Source of the DNA: Xestospongia muta
Lineage: Eukaryota > Porifera > Demospongiae > Haplosclerida > Petrosiidae
Assembly: GCA_963693285.1 (NCBI GenBank)
Contig: OY848931.1
Span: 1,493,001 to 1,557,000 of the forward strand
Length of the DNA stretch: 64,000 nt
Direction of reading: 5' to 3'
The stretch's first letter is position 1, and each line of letters opens with the position of its first letter. The notes under the pieces are model-generated. The model was not told where the DNA came from, searched no databases, and saw only the letters and a list, made by a program, of their open reading frames with translations. Made by a program: the position numbers and the translations under genes. Below are positions 11,570-35,800 of the stretch, one piece after another.

Positions 11570-12724
11570 ATGCCTACTGATGATCTGAAATTTGAAATTC
11601 AAGAAAAACCCTCTTGGAGAAATGGAGGAAAAACCACAAATAACTTATTCAAAGACATCCTTATTTGGAAGCAAAACTTTGATCAACTTCCTCTTGAAGA
11701 CCGTGCATCTTTTCAAGATCCTCTCACTCTTTGCATGAATATTGAGTATGTCTATCATTCTAATCTAGCTGAGCGTGTTGGGGTGCAGACATACGAGGGT
11801 ACAAAGGATGTGTTGGAAAGGATCTTGGGTCTAATGGGAGGTCGGCCAGGTGGTGAACGAAACAAAGAAGAAAAAGAGACGGTCAATATAGCCAAAGCAT
11901 ATATAGCATTACGTAGTATCCATCAAGATATGGGTAATACTGGTAAACTAACAGTTGAAAAGATTTGTGCCATCCATCGAGAATTGCTCAATGAAATTCG
12001 CACTGATGCTGGATCTTTACGAACTATTGATGCTTACAATCGATTGCCCAACAATTCCTTCCATTTTTATGCCAAAGCTGATGTTGCTCAAGCAAAGTTG
12101 CATTCAATTGTATTACACCATAACATTCACATGAATGCATATACACAATTGAGCAAGGAGTGGAGCCAAAACGATAAGTTTGTTTTTCTAATCAAATGTG
12201 CAGCGTGGTTGCTGTTCAATTTTGTAGAAGTTCATCCATTTTCCGATGGCAATGGACGGATGGGTTGGCTCCTAGCCAATTATGTTCTGTCTTTAATCAA
12301 TCCTTTTCCAGTTCATCTCTATGAATTTCATGACATATCAAAAAGAGACAGACAAGAGCATTTTATAGAAGCAATTAGTATCTGTCGCAAAAATCCCAAA
12401 GATGGCCCTCGAGACTTGGCTGCATTGCTTGTGGAGGGAATCTGGTCAGGCTGGAGTAAATGTACTAAAGCACTGGAGTTACGTCAGTCTGCCAGTAGCA
12501 CTGTGACTGTAGTCATACAAAAGAGCAAACTAGATGAGTTGGTGACTCGGGTTAAGGATGTAGGTATTGCTAGAATGCTTGGAATTAGTGAAGATGAAGC
12601 TGTGAAGCTGGTGAGGGAGATGGTGGAGAGAGTGAATGTGAGTGGATTTCAACCTCAGCAGTATTCTCAGATAAAGGTGGAAGGTTCTACATTGCCTGGT
12701 ATTTTTGTTCGAGTTTTCCCTTGA
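11570..12724 (+). CDS. Intronless Fic-domain protein with altered Fic motif end
   Basis: A single exon of 384 aa from the ATG at 11570 (MPTDDLKF). A further nine codons upstream are open but have no ATG. The Fic core has VEVHPFSDGNGRMGW at residues 219-233: His222, the anion-binding Asp226, GNG and Arg230 of HxFx(D/E)GNGRxxR are present, but the last Arg is Trp233. SNLAERVG (64-71) lies where class II Fic proteins carry the (S/T)xxxE(G/N) inhibitory motif, with Glu68 kept and Arg after it. Fic enzymes usually transfer AMP from ATP to Ser/Thr/Tyr. The partner is unknown. A C-terminal helical region (about 305-384) has no domain I recognise. It has no introns although every complete neighbour has several, which suggests a retrocopy or horizontal gain. 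Confidence 0.8.
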   Translation: MPTDDLKFEIQEKPSWRNGGKTTNNLFKDILIWKQNFDQLPLEDRASFQDPLTLCMNIEYVYHSNLAERVGVQTYEGTKDVLERILGLMGGRPGGERNKEEKETVNIAKAYIALRSIHQDMGNTGKLTVEKICAIHRELLNEIRTDAGSLRTIDAYNRLPNNSFHFYAKADVAQAKLHSIVLHHNIHMNAYTQLSKEWSQNDKFVFLIKCAAWLLFNFVEVHPFSDGNGRMGWLLANYVLSLINPFPVHLYEFHDISKRDRQEHFIEAISICRKNPKDGPRDLAALLVEGIWSGWSKCTKALELRQSASSTVTVVIQKSKLDELVTRVKDVGIARMLGISEDEAVKLVREMVERVNVSGFQPQQYSQIKVEGSTLPGIFVRVFP

Positions 12725-12972
12725 GTGTTACTTTGTTGACTTTAATGCATCTTGAACTTCTGGAGTTTACAACAAACTTATCCATTTATTTTTTTAGTTT
12801 TTACAAAACAATGCTTTTTGTTTAAAATTAAAGGAATGAAACAAATTATATGTGACAAATAGATTGGTATTTTTTGAATGTAATGACAATGAAATTGTTA
12901 TGTTTAGAAAATATGTTATGATATTTGTAAGGGTGGTTGGGTATCTATTAGTTTTGGGAACATCTTCATACA
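12725..12972. other. Convergent 3' intergenic region
   Basis: The Fic gene (+) and the tandem-FERM gene (-) converge here within 248 bp. The sequence is T/A-rich, with AAAATTAAAGG- and TTTTTTAG-type runs suitable for 3' ends on both strands. No gene is seen. Confidence 0.5.
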
Positions 12973-21673
<8,701 letters not shown>

Positions 21674-21903
21674 ATTTCACTCTCCACTAGTTGCTTTTTG
21701 CTTGCTGTGGTAAGTAAAAAAGTTCTTCTCGACTTCTTATCCTTCGTCTTGTACAATAAACTATGTTAACAATAAGTTTGTCGTATTTATACTCAAATAT
21801 GTTCAATTAAATCTTTCAAAGTTCATGTTACTAAATTTAGTAACACAAAATAATATTTCGCATAACAATAATACCACAATATAAAGACACACCCAAACTC
21901 ATT
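21674..21903. promoter_or_regulatory. Intergenic/promoter region of the tandem FERM gene
   Basis: The 230 bp between the HIBCH stop and the tandem FERM start, both on the minus strand. It must contain the HIBCH 3' end and the promoter of the downstream gene. No specific motif is convincing. Confidence 0.4.
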
Positions 21904-25728
<3,825 letters not shown>

Positions 25729-25816
25729 GATTTGCTAAGAATGCAACAAATTACATTGGAGGTGTGGTTTGAGATGGTTGCGCGATAATTAGAGTTCTTG
25801 GAGGGAAAAGCAAGAC
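25729..25816. promoter_or_regulatory. Bidirectional promoter HIBCH / RIC1
   Basis: 88 bp separate the divergent start codons. The block contains GGAGGTGTGGTTTGAGATGG and TTGCGCGATAATTAGAG, and is repeated almost unchanged before RIC1 copies 2 and 3 (41949-42036, 57799-57886). Retention in all units suggests it is the RIC1 promoter. That it drives both genes is inferred from position. Confidence 0.55.
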
Positions 25817-26897
25817 ATGTATTATCCAGTTGGATGGCCTCGAGTATTAGATGGTAGAGGAGCAACTGGAGGGACTCCTCTCCAACTTATAAGACACAGG
25901 ACAAAGAATTTGATATTTGAATTGAGAGGACATTCAGTGGCTGTATGGCATTCTCGAGTGAGTTTGAAAGAGGTTAAAAATTACATTGAGATGACTAGAC
26001 CTGTTAACTAAAGCTAATTCTCTGTATTAAGTACATGTACAAGCTGTATCAGTTAATACTATGTAAAAAGTTACGTTCATTTTTGTATCATTTTAGTTAC
26101 AAATTTTGCTGACATCCTACAAATTATCTCCTGCTAATATTAAGAGACATGGTATTAATTCATATGGAGCTGTAAAACCTGATGGCTCTTGTCTGGCTAT
26201 ATCAGTAAGTTACTAATACACACATATCATAATACTACACAGAACTATATTATACACATACATATATACCTACATATAGCTACTGTACATATAATACTGG
26301 TTATGTATACGATTTGAATGGACTTCCTTACTGCAATATTTTTTATGCATCCATTCTTCTTGCCTCTATATCCATATATTTGTCTGGCCACGTGTATATA
26401 TTTAACGTATGTAATGCTATAACGATATATTAGTTCATGTACTTGTATCTCTCTTTCCTTCCTCCTCCAGACTACAAATGGATTGCTTTATTTCTTACAT
26501 ATTACTTATGAAAGTTCTATCAACGCCTCTACAAAATGGCGGCATTCTTACCGGGAACATGGAATGTAAGTATTGCTAAGTGTATGATTACATAATAATA
26601 ATCACATGATCAATATCTTAGATCACGTCATACTCCTGGTTTGGAATTACCCTCGGAGGGCCTTCCTTTGGAACATGTCTCACTTAAGTTGATCCATGAG
26701 GTAATGATACCTGGACACACCCATGTTTTGTGTCCTGTTGCCGGGCAACTAATGATTGCTACTGATCTTGGACTTATCCATCGTGTTAACTGGGAAGGTC
26801 GATTTGATAGTAATTTAACAATTCATTTGAGCAGTTTGACCTTTGCTAATGACCTCTACCCAGAGACAAGAGGTAAAGATTAACTCAGGTCTCCTTT

Positions 26898-26980
<83 letters not shown>

Positions 26981-29900
26981 GCTCACCAGTTAGAAGAACT
27001 AGAGTCAGTAGTTGATATATCTTACTCACCAGAGTTACATGGATTAGCTGTAGTTCTTTCATCTGGTAAGGTAGCTTTTATAACAGGGAAATCAGCAAGA
27101 TTTGAACCTCAGGTAAAAGTTAGTTCATCTTATATGCACCCATTTTTAATTGCATTATGTAGTCACTTCAGGGGGTGTGGCTTCGAGAGACCTCTGATGC
27201 TGTATGTGTGTCAATCAACCCTCGTTATAATTTAATTGCATGTGGGCGTGTTAAGTTAGTTACTTTAAGTATTGAGGGTGTCCATTATTATCTCTATGCA
27301 TCCATTTTAGTGGTCTTATAGACGCATATACAGTTGACGATACTTCAGGAGCTTGGAACAAATTGAACACTCTTCAACTATCAAGACTACATTTTGCAGG
27401 TATACGCAATGATGACATTATATTTCATACTGTCTCTCAGACTCAGACCAATACCAGTTAGGCTCAGTCCAATGTTTACAGTGGAGTCCATTCGATTACA
27501 GTGTATTAGTTGTAGCCTGGAGAAATGGTGGACTCTCTATGTGGTCAGTATTTGGATCATTGCTGTTTCATTCTTTGGGTAATCAACCTGGGTAAGCCCC
27601 TCTTTATCTCTGATATTAACAAGTTGAATTTCTGTTTAGTACACCCACTCCACTGTTTCGGTCTCAGTCCACTTTATTACAGTCTTTGGTTAGTAGATGG
27701 ACGGATATATGGATGGATGGACAGATATATGGATGGATAGATAAATGAGCAGATGGATGCATAGAGTGACCAATGGACAAACTTGTATCCTTTATTTTCA
27801 TAGACTTGGTCTGTTGATGGTTATTATTTATGGCTATTGCCTCGAGGAGAACAACTTCTTGATCAAAGTTGTTACCATGACAACAAGGAAAGAGAGAACA
27901 AGGACGATGAGGAACAAGACGGGAAGAGTAATAAAGTGTTAATTGCCGGGAGTCATGTTGTCATTATTAATTTTGTGAAAAGTGCATTTATTAATAATCC
28001 TATTATCGTAAGTTATGACCTCATTATAGATAATAATATTCATTGTCCTTGATGTCACATGACATCACTGTCTTGTTTAGACCAATCATGAACATCTTGT
28101 ACTTCACTCTGCTGATCGTATTTATCTTGCACCTCCCACTTGTCACACTAATTCTAATGGCACTAGAAATAGAAGGAGGGATAATGGTTACTATGGCAAC
28201 AATGGCCATGATTTTAATAAAGCAGAAGGCCTTGTTCCCCAGTGGAAAATTGTCCAAGTAATAATTATAAATTGTTTTTATTGTTGAATTTTTTGTTTCT
28301 TTTTTAGCTTCCAAGCAACTACTTAACTTTGAATTGGCCTTTACAGGTGTGTAGATATTTCACTTGTCTCATATCTCTCTCTCTCTCTCCCCAGTATGTG
28401 GCTACAAATTCTACTGGAGATCAAATTGTTACAGCTGGTAAAGCAGGACTAGCTATTTATCAAATTCACAAAAGAAAATGGAAATTATTTGGGAGTGAAC
28501 TGCAAGAACAAAATCTTGTTTGTAGAGGGGGTGTGGCTTGGTATAAAGATGTAGTGATATTTCCTTGTCGTGTCCAGGAGAAGAATGAAGAAGTATGAGA
28601 TACTGGGCTTATCTGTCATTTATTTTTGATTTGTTGAAGGTTCAATTTTATTCTGTTCATCAAAATTTGGATGTTTCACGAAGTCTTCATACTCTTCGAC
28701 TTATCTCTCCAGCTGTTAAGATCAACGTTCTTGGATCTCATCTCATCATAGCTACTAGAGACTCCACTTTGACGCTATATAAAATGAAACTGTCTTATAA
28801 CTCTGATAAAAGTATGGATAGATGGATTGGATTGATGGATGTATAAAAGGAAAGATAGATGGATGAATACTTAATTATTGAATAGAATAATAGTTCTTTG
28901 ATTTATTCTGTAGGTGTTCTTTTATCAGTAATAAAACTTCATGTTATGTCATTCTTACCCTCCTTGTCTCGTCCGTGGGCACTGACCCTTGTCTCTGTAG
29001 TTCCCTCCACTATTCGTGCTGAGCCAGGTAGGATGAAGGGGGTGGGGATGTTCCTGTTGTAATTAATTTGGTATTTTTTAGGTTCTGGTAGTTTGGAAAA
29101 ATTAGAAAGTATTTTATTAAATATTAGTGGGCGTGTCCTGATGGTACAAAAAGAAATACCACATGTGTCTGATGAGCTACAGGTATGTCCATTTATTATA
29201 TCTATATGTCCATTTTCTATATCTATATGTTCATTTACTATATCTATATGTCCATTCATTTATTTTACCAATATAATGCATCCATTTAAACAAAATATAT
29301 TCTATTTACTAAGTGTGTATGTGTCCATTTATTCAGGAGGAATCATGGTCATTTTCAAGTCCTGTTAGTCTGGCTCCATCAGTTGAAGCTATTTGGACTC
29401 CACCTCTTGACTCCACCCATTCTTCACCTAATCATCTTATGGAGTCATTATGGCTTGCATGTGGTGCTCAAGGAATAAAGGTATTTAAAAATGGACGAAT
29501 GGATGGGCAATTAAACTGATGGATGGATGGGCAATTAAACTGATGGATGAATGACTGAAGTGTTGAGTTGATTGATAGATGGATAGCTATTTGTAAAAGG
29601 TAATTAATTAATTTAATTTGTAGGTGTGGCTTCCTCTGTATCCTCGTGATGAAGGTCATCCCACGTTCCTCTCAAAGAGAATCATGTTAACTCTGCCATC
29701 ATCTTCATCTTTTCCACAAACTATCTTGTTCTCTGATGCTGTCATAGTGGGTGTGTTACATGAACCACTTCATGCTGACCACACCCTAACCACACCTATT
29801 TATTTTCCACCCACAACTGTTAGGAGAATTGTAAGTAAATAATTTTTAAAACTATTTCAATGTCTCCTTTTAGACACGTTTATTTTTAAATCATATTTTG

Positions 29901-32735
29901 AGGCAGTTATTAAAAAGAAAGTTAGTTAACAATTTTTAATAGTTATATTATCTATCTTAATAACAGCTTAGGTAACCACGCCCTTCAAATAGCTCGAAGA
30001 CACGCTCATTTGCCATACTTCGCTCATATACTTGAGCTAATGTTACATGAGATTCTAGAAGAGGAAGCTCCAGGTTCCATTCCCATACCAGGTTTGAGGA
30101 CAGAGACCTATACTGCATAATCTATAGATATATATTTTACTAGATGCATTACTTCCAAGAATAATAGAATTTATTAAACAGTTCCCTCACTTTTTGGAAA
30201 CAGTTGGATCATGTGCTCGTAAAACGGAAGTAGCACTTTGGCACTATCTGTTTGCAGCCGTAGGTAACCCCAAGGACCTCTTTGAGGTGCGTGTGTCAGT
30301 CCAGTACATAAACTAACTGTATTATTTTACAGTTGTGTTTGGCAGACTCCAAACTGAAGACAGCTGCTTCGTATCTGATTATTATCCAAAATTTAGAACC
30401 TCCAGCTGTCAGTCGACATGTATGTCCCTCTAAAATAATTTACTGATCCATCTTTTGTTCTTTGTTTATCTTTAGTTAGCTACTCGTTTGTTAGATGCTG
30501 CTCTAGATAATAATCAATGGGAATTATGTAAAGATCTAGTTAGATTTTTAAAGAGAATTGGTCAGTGTATATTATTGATTGTAAATATCATGTGCTGTGT
30601 TCTTTGTCAGTTGACATTACACAAGTAGATCTAAACTAATAGATAGAAATGAAAGCTCCAAATGAGACTTGGAGATTGGGTCTAAACAACATTGTTGTCC
30701 TCACTAAAAAATAGGTTTTAACTAACACCTTCCTTTGCTAGCTAAGTGTGTTGTAGCTTAGCTGGTAAAGAAATAATCCAGATAATTAATGTCATGAGTT
30801 CAAGTCCCATTTGGAGTTATTATTTTCTGTTTGTCCATTCATTCAATGTATTTATCACTTGTAGGTCCTGGAGACAGTACTCCATTATCTCCTGTCTCAT
30901 CCTTACCTACTCCTTCTACCCCTCATGTTAAAACCCCTAAATCATCTGGTAATTATAAACATTATTAACAATACTACTACTGTGTGTCCCATAAAGGTCC
31001 CGGTTCTCTTCCAGCAAATCTCTCTTCACCATCAACATCATCAGGTGTTGTACCAGATTTAGATCAGTCTGTGGTATCTGTAGCTAGAGATTATTTGAGT
31101 AGTGGAAGTACATCAAATGTTGTCAGTGTTAGTGGAGACTATTGTGATCCTTCTGGAAAAGTTATCAAAAGGTAATCACTATAAATAGAACAATAATATG
31201 ACATCATTGTAGATTTGTGGTTACTATAAATAGAATATACTTGACCCTATATTGTTTCTATTGTAGACCTCATTTTGCTCTTGATATGGATACAAGAGAA
31301 GAGTTCTTTATAGAGTTAATTTTAAGTCGTCATGCTCGTAAATTATTGACCTCTAGTTGTCTGTATGACCTTGGTCTTTTTGCTGCTCATTTGGACTTTG
31401 ACCTCCAACAATGGATGACAAAAGAAAGGTATATTGTCATAGTGATATATTATGATACTCTCTCCTTCCCTCAGACACAGAGCTGCTTGTATTGACAATT
31501 ACATTCAAGTTCTCTGTGAACTTCACAAACAATTTCATTGGCCATTCCCTCCCTCCTCCACATCAACCACACCCAGTAGTGTTAGAGAACAGGTTGTCAT
31601 GACAACCAATGAACTCTCTACCGACAGGAAATTACCTGAAAGTGAGAATGTTGACAATTTAGAGAGTTCATTAGACATAACTAAAGGTGGTCTTAAGAGA
31701 CTTAATCGTCCTCCTGATTTAAATATTTCCGGTAATCACACTCAAATAGAAACAGTAGAGGCTACAGTGGGTGGAGAAGTGGAGGAGAGTACAGGAGAAC
31801 ATCAAATTGAGGAGGAAGTTATTGTCCATAGCTCCACCCCTTCTAAATTATCGGGTACAGGAAGTTATAGTTATAGTTCTGAGAACTTTGTAAAACCTCC
31901 ATCATGTGAGTTTATTATTGATGTTCCTTTAATTAACTCTCTCTATTAGCTGATAGATTATATGGTTCAGATTCTTTAGTAGAAATTGTTGATGATTCTA
32001 GTCTTTGGGAAGGAGAAGATATCACCATGGCAACAGGATGGACCACACCTTCAAAGACAGTCCAATCTGAATTAGAGATACGATATTTTATCAATGCTAG
32101 TATTAGTTCATATTGCTTGGAGTGGGTAGTCATATTGGGTGTTCTGTTACAAGATTTGTCAATATTCATGCATGTCCAACAACAACTGAACTATCTTGAT
32201 TCTCAGACAACATTTCCTGATGACATTGATACAAGACTACTTGATGGTATCAACTCTTTAAGTGAATGGGCTGCTATTAACTGGTACAGTACACACAGAT
32301 GTTACCATAGCAACCTGTATACTACACAATGTACTTCCTTATACATGTACTCATTTTATTATGTCATATTGTATGATTTAGAGGATTAGTATTAGGGACC
32401 TTAGGATAGGGGCGGAGTTAGGTTTAGAATTATAAATTGTTGTCTTTAGTTCAATCGTCTTTTTTCTATCTCTCTTTAGTCCTGGATATCTTCCTTTTCT
32501 CTCACTCATTACTCCTATTTTGTATCAGTGGCAACAACTACTGCAAGATCATGTGAGGAACGTCCAGGACACGCCTCTATTGAATGACTCCACCCACCCA
32601 TTGTTAAGTGATCAGATTATAGAAGGCACTGATTCTGTTGGTAAAGATGACAAACCAGTTAATCTGGTCAAACAGGTTAAACAAGATTTATATCAACAGT
32701 CAAATGAAGAGACAAGTGGTTGTATTATAACATAA
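25817..32735 (+). CDS. RIC1: RIC1, RAB6A-GEF complex partner 1, intact copy (29 exons)
   Basis: Exons: 25817-25957, 26097-26204, 26471-26565, 26622-26872, 26982-27112, 27163-27254, 27311-27399, 27441-27591, 27640-27688, 27804-28007, 28081-28257, 28308-28346, 28395-28592, 28640-28811, 28914-29027, 29082-29182, 29337-29480, 29624-29830, 29874-29920, 29967-30091, 30144-30286, 30333-30419, 30476-30560, 30865-30948, 30997-31171, 31267-31428, 31475-31905, 31950-32283, 32480-32735; 4392 nt, 1463 aa. The N-terminal half is WD40-like ([35 protein letters not shown]). The RIC1 domain has [39 protein letters not shown] and [12 protein letters not shown]. It matches animal RIC1, which with RGP1 activates RAB6 in retrograde Golgi traffic. 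Start chosen by MYYPVGWP, like MYFLSGWP in human. Confidence 0.93.
26900..26979. repeat. (CT)n microsatellite in RIC1 intron 4 (copy 1)
   Basis: About 40 CT units run right up to the acceptor CTAG of exon 5. The equivalent runs in copies 2 and 3 are longer and differ in interruptions. Confidence 0.95.
30741..30835 (+). repeat. tRNA-like SINE remnant in RIC1 intron 23
   Basis: TAGCTTAGCTGG resembles a polymerase III A box and GAGTTCAAGTCCC a B box, about 40 bp apart as in a tRNA. The flanking 7-nt segments do not pair, so this is not a working tRNA. It more likely derives from a tRNA-type SINE. The same element is in copies 2 and 3 (about 46857-46950 and 62850-62935). Confidence 0.45.
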
Positions 32736-32829
32736 TTATAATTATTATTATTATTGATTTTAACTATTATAATGAGTATTGACGTTTGGCTCAGTAGGCG
32801 TGGTTTGGTTTTGGAACGCTCTTTTCCCA
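32736..32829 (+). promoter_or_regulatory. 94-bp RIC1-Roco spacer
   Basis: Contains ATTATTATTATTATT and an out-of-frame ATG (32772) before the Roco start at 32830. The spacer is conserved in unit 2 (48852-48940), where the upstream ATG at 48884 is in frame. It is too short for a normal separate promoter plus 3' end, so read-through or trans-splicing is possible. Confidence 0.4.
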
Positions 32830-35800
32830 ATGGAACAGTCAACAGTAGAGATTTATAATGCCTGTTATGAAGGTGATCTAGATCTTGTCAAGAGACTAAT
32901 TACACGAGGCACGTCTCCTTGGGTACATGATAATCAATCGAATACGCTGTTTCACTTGTGTTGCAGTTCTTACCACTGTGGATTAGACGTATTACAGTAT
33001 CTCATCGCCACTTCTGAAATTGTAAGTTGTAGTGATTTATGTAATCATGAAGGTTCCACACCACTTCACTTGGCATGTGGTGCTGGAAAGAGAGAGTTTG
33101 TGGAGTTTCTAATACATGGTCATCATAATGACAATTTTGACTTTGGCCTCCCCAATTATCAAGGGGAAACCCCTCTTTATTTTGCCAGTAGAAATGGTCA
33201 TGAACACATTGTATCATTGATATGTACTAATCCTGACTATATGTTGGATCCTGATGATATATATCAGTGTATTAAAGTGGCACCAAATTGGGATATAATG
33301 GCAATATTATTGAGAGCAATATCATTTAAAGATTTCATGACTAGAGTACGTCAAGAAAAGCATGCAAAGCAAATTTTTAAGAACAATGCCACTATTCAAT
33401 GGAAAGACAGTAGTTCACCTTTTTTTCATCAAGTAGCTAGATCAGGTGATCTAGATATAGTACAGTACCTTGTTAATGAGGTAGAATGTGATGTAAATTG
33501 TTTAGATAGCGAGGCATACACTCATCCACAATGTAATATACATGTAAAAGACAAATGGGACAGAACTCCTCTACATGCTGCAGCAGAGTGTGGTCAGTTA
33601 CAGATTGCTAAATTCCTCACTGAAGACATGAGTGTTGATATTAATCTAGTTGGTCACTATAGAGAAACACCTCTTTATATGGCTTGTTGGCATGGTCATT
33701 TACCACTAGTAGAGTACTTTACTTCTCAGTATCACTGTAATATTAACTTAAAGGATTACTATGGACGACATCCACTTCATGTAGCAGCTTGTAGAGGGCA
33801 CTTGGAAATAGTGAAACATCTTGTTGATTCAAAAGGTTGTGATATCAATGTATCAGATGACAAAGGATACACTCCAATACATAACACATGTAATAATGGT
33901 CATTTATCAGTAGTAGAATATCTATCTTCTAAACCACAATGTAATCTTGAAGTATTAGACTATACAGGACATCAACCACTTCATTATGCACTTTGTCAGG
34001 GACATAAAAAAGTAGTTATGTTGTTGAGAGAGAAGGTTAGTGTTGATGGCATACATCAATGTATCAAGTCAGCAGTAGAAGATAAAGTACCAGGATCAAT
34101 GATTGAACTGTTAGTTAGTAAGATTAACATCAAGAAATATTTAACAAGGAGACTTGAGGAAGATCAACCAATTTTCTCTAGTAATGACACTGTTTTAAGA
34201 GATATCATTGAGGCAGATTGTCCACTACATAGGGCTATAGAATTGGGTTGTGTAGATGTTACCGAGTATCTTGTTAATATTGGAGTATTTGATATTAACC
34301 TTAAACTTAAGTATCGTTACAATACTCCATTACACATAGCATGTGAGAAGGGTCACTTTGAAATTGTCAAAATGCTAACTAATCACCCTCAATGTAATAT
34401 TGATGCTGAGAATAATACCAAACAGAGACCACTTCATAATGCATGTCTATCTGGAAATGTAGACATTGTACAACATCTTATGGTAGAGAAAGGCTGTGAT
34501 GTTACTGCTAAAGATGACTGGGGTGACACTCCATTACACGAAGCCTGTACAAAAGGTGACTTTGAAATTGTCAAAATACTAACTAATCACCCTCAATGTA
34601 ATATTGAACCTGAGAATAATCGGAAGTGGAGACCCCTTCATCTAGCATGTCAGTCTGGAAATGTAGACATTGTACAACATCTTGTGGTAGAGAAAGGCTG
34701 TGATGTTACTGCTAAAGATGACTGGGGTGACACTCCATTACACGAAGCCTGTACAAAAGGTGACTTTGAAATTGTCAAAATACTAACTAATCACCCTCAA
34801 TGTAATATTGAACCTGAGAATAATCGGAAGTGGAGACCCCTTCATCTAGCATGTCAGTCTGGAAATGTAGACATTGTACAACATCTTGTGGTAGAGAAAG
34901 GCTGTGATGTTACTGCTAAAGATGACTGGGGTGACACTCCATTACACGAAGCCTGTACAAAAGGTGACTTTGAAATTGTCAAAATACTAACTAATCACCC
35001 TCAATGTAATATTGAACCTGAGAATAATCGGAAGTGGAGACCCCTTCATCTAGCATGTCAGTCTGGAAATGTAGACATTGTACAACATCTTGTTGTAGAG
35101 AAAGGCTGTGATGTTACTGCTAAAGAAGATCGATATGGTGACACTCCGTTACACATAGCATGTAAACAGGGTCATTTTGAAATTGTCAAAATACTAACTA
35201 ATCACCCTCAATGTAATATTGAAGCTGAGAATATTATCAAGCAGAGACCACTTCATAAAACATGTCAGTCTGGAAATGTAGACATTGTACAACATCTTGT
35301 TGAAGACAAAGGTTGTGACATTACTGCTAAAGATGACTCTGGCAATACTCCGTTACACATAGCATGTGATTTGTATTACTTGGATGTTGTTAAAATACTA
35401 ACTAATTGTCCAACATGTGATATTGAAGCTGAGAATAATGAACATGAAAGACCACTTCATTTAGCATATACAGCTCAATATTTATTTCTTAATTTTACAG
35501 AGCCAAAACAATCATTCCAATTTATTATAGCTAGAGCTAGAGCTAGAGCTAGAGCTAATAGAAATCTAATAATTCAACTTCTTGTAAGTAAAGGCTGTGA
35601 TATTTCAACAGTAAGTGATAGACAATTACATTCCAATATTTCCAGATATCAACAAGCACTTCGTAGCAGTGGAGAAGCCAAGTTACGTGTTGTCAAGTGT
35701 ATCCTAACAGGACCACCAGGTGCTGGTAAAAGTACTTTGAAGAAGAGATTACTCAATGAGTCTCTTACAGAACCTTCTCTTAGTACTGGTGTGGTTGATG

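Noticed and set aside
11570..12724. Fic gene as bacterial contamination
   Set aside because: AT-rich composition like its neighbours and flanked on both sides by intron-containing animal genes on the same contig; transfer remains possible but contamination is unlikely.
29254..29842. Reverse transcriptase or transposase remnants in RIC1 introns
   Set aside because: No such protein motifs were found. The introns hold GGAT-type simple repeats only.
30741..30835. Functional tRNA gene
   Set aside because: Box-like motifs exist but the acceptor stem does not pair and the T stem has a mismatch.
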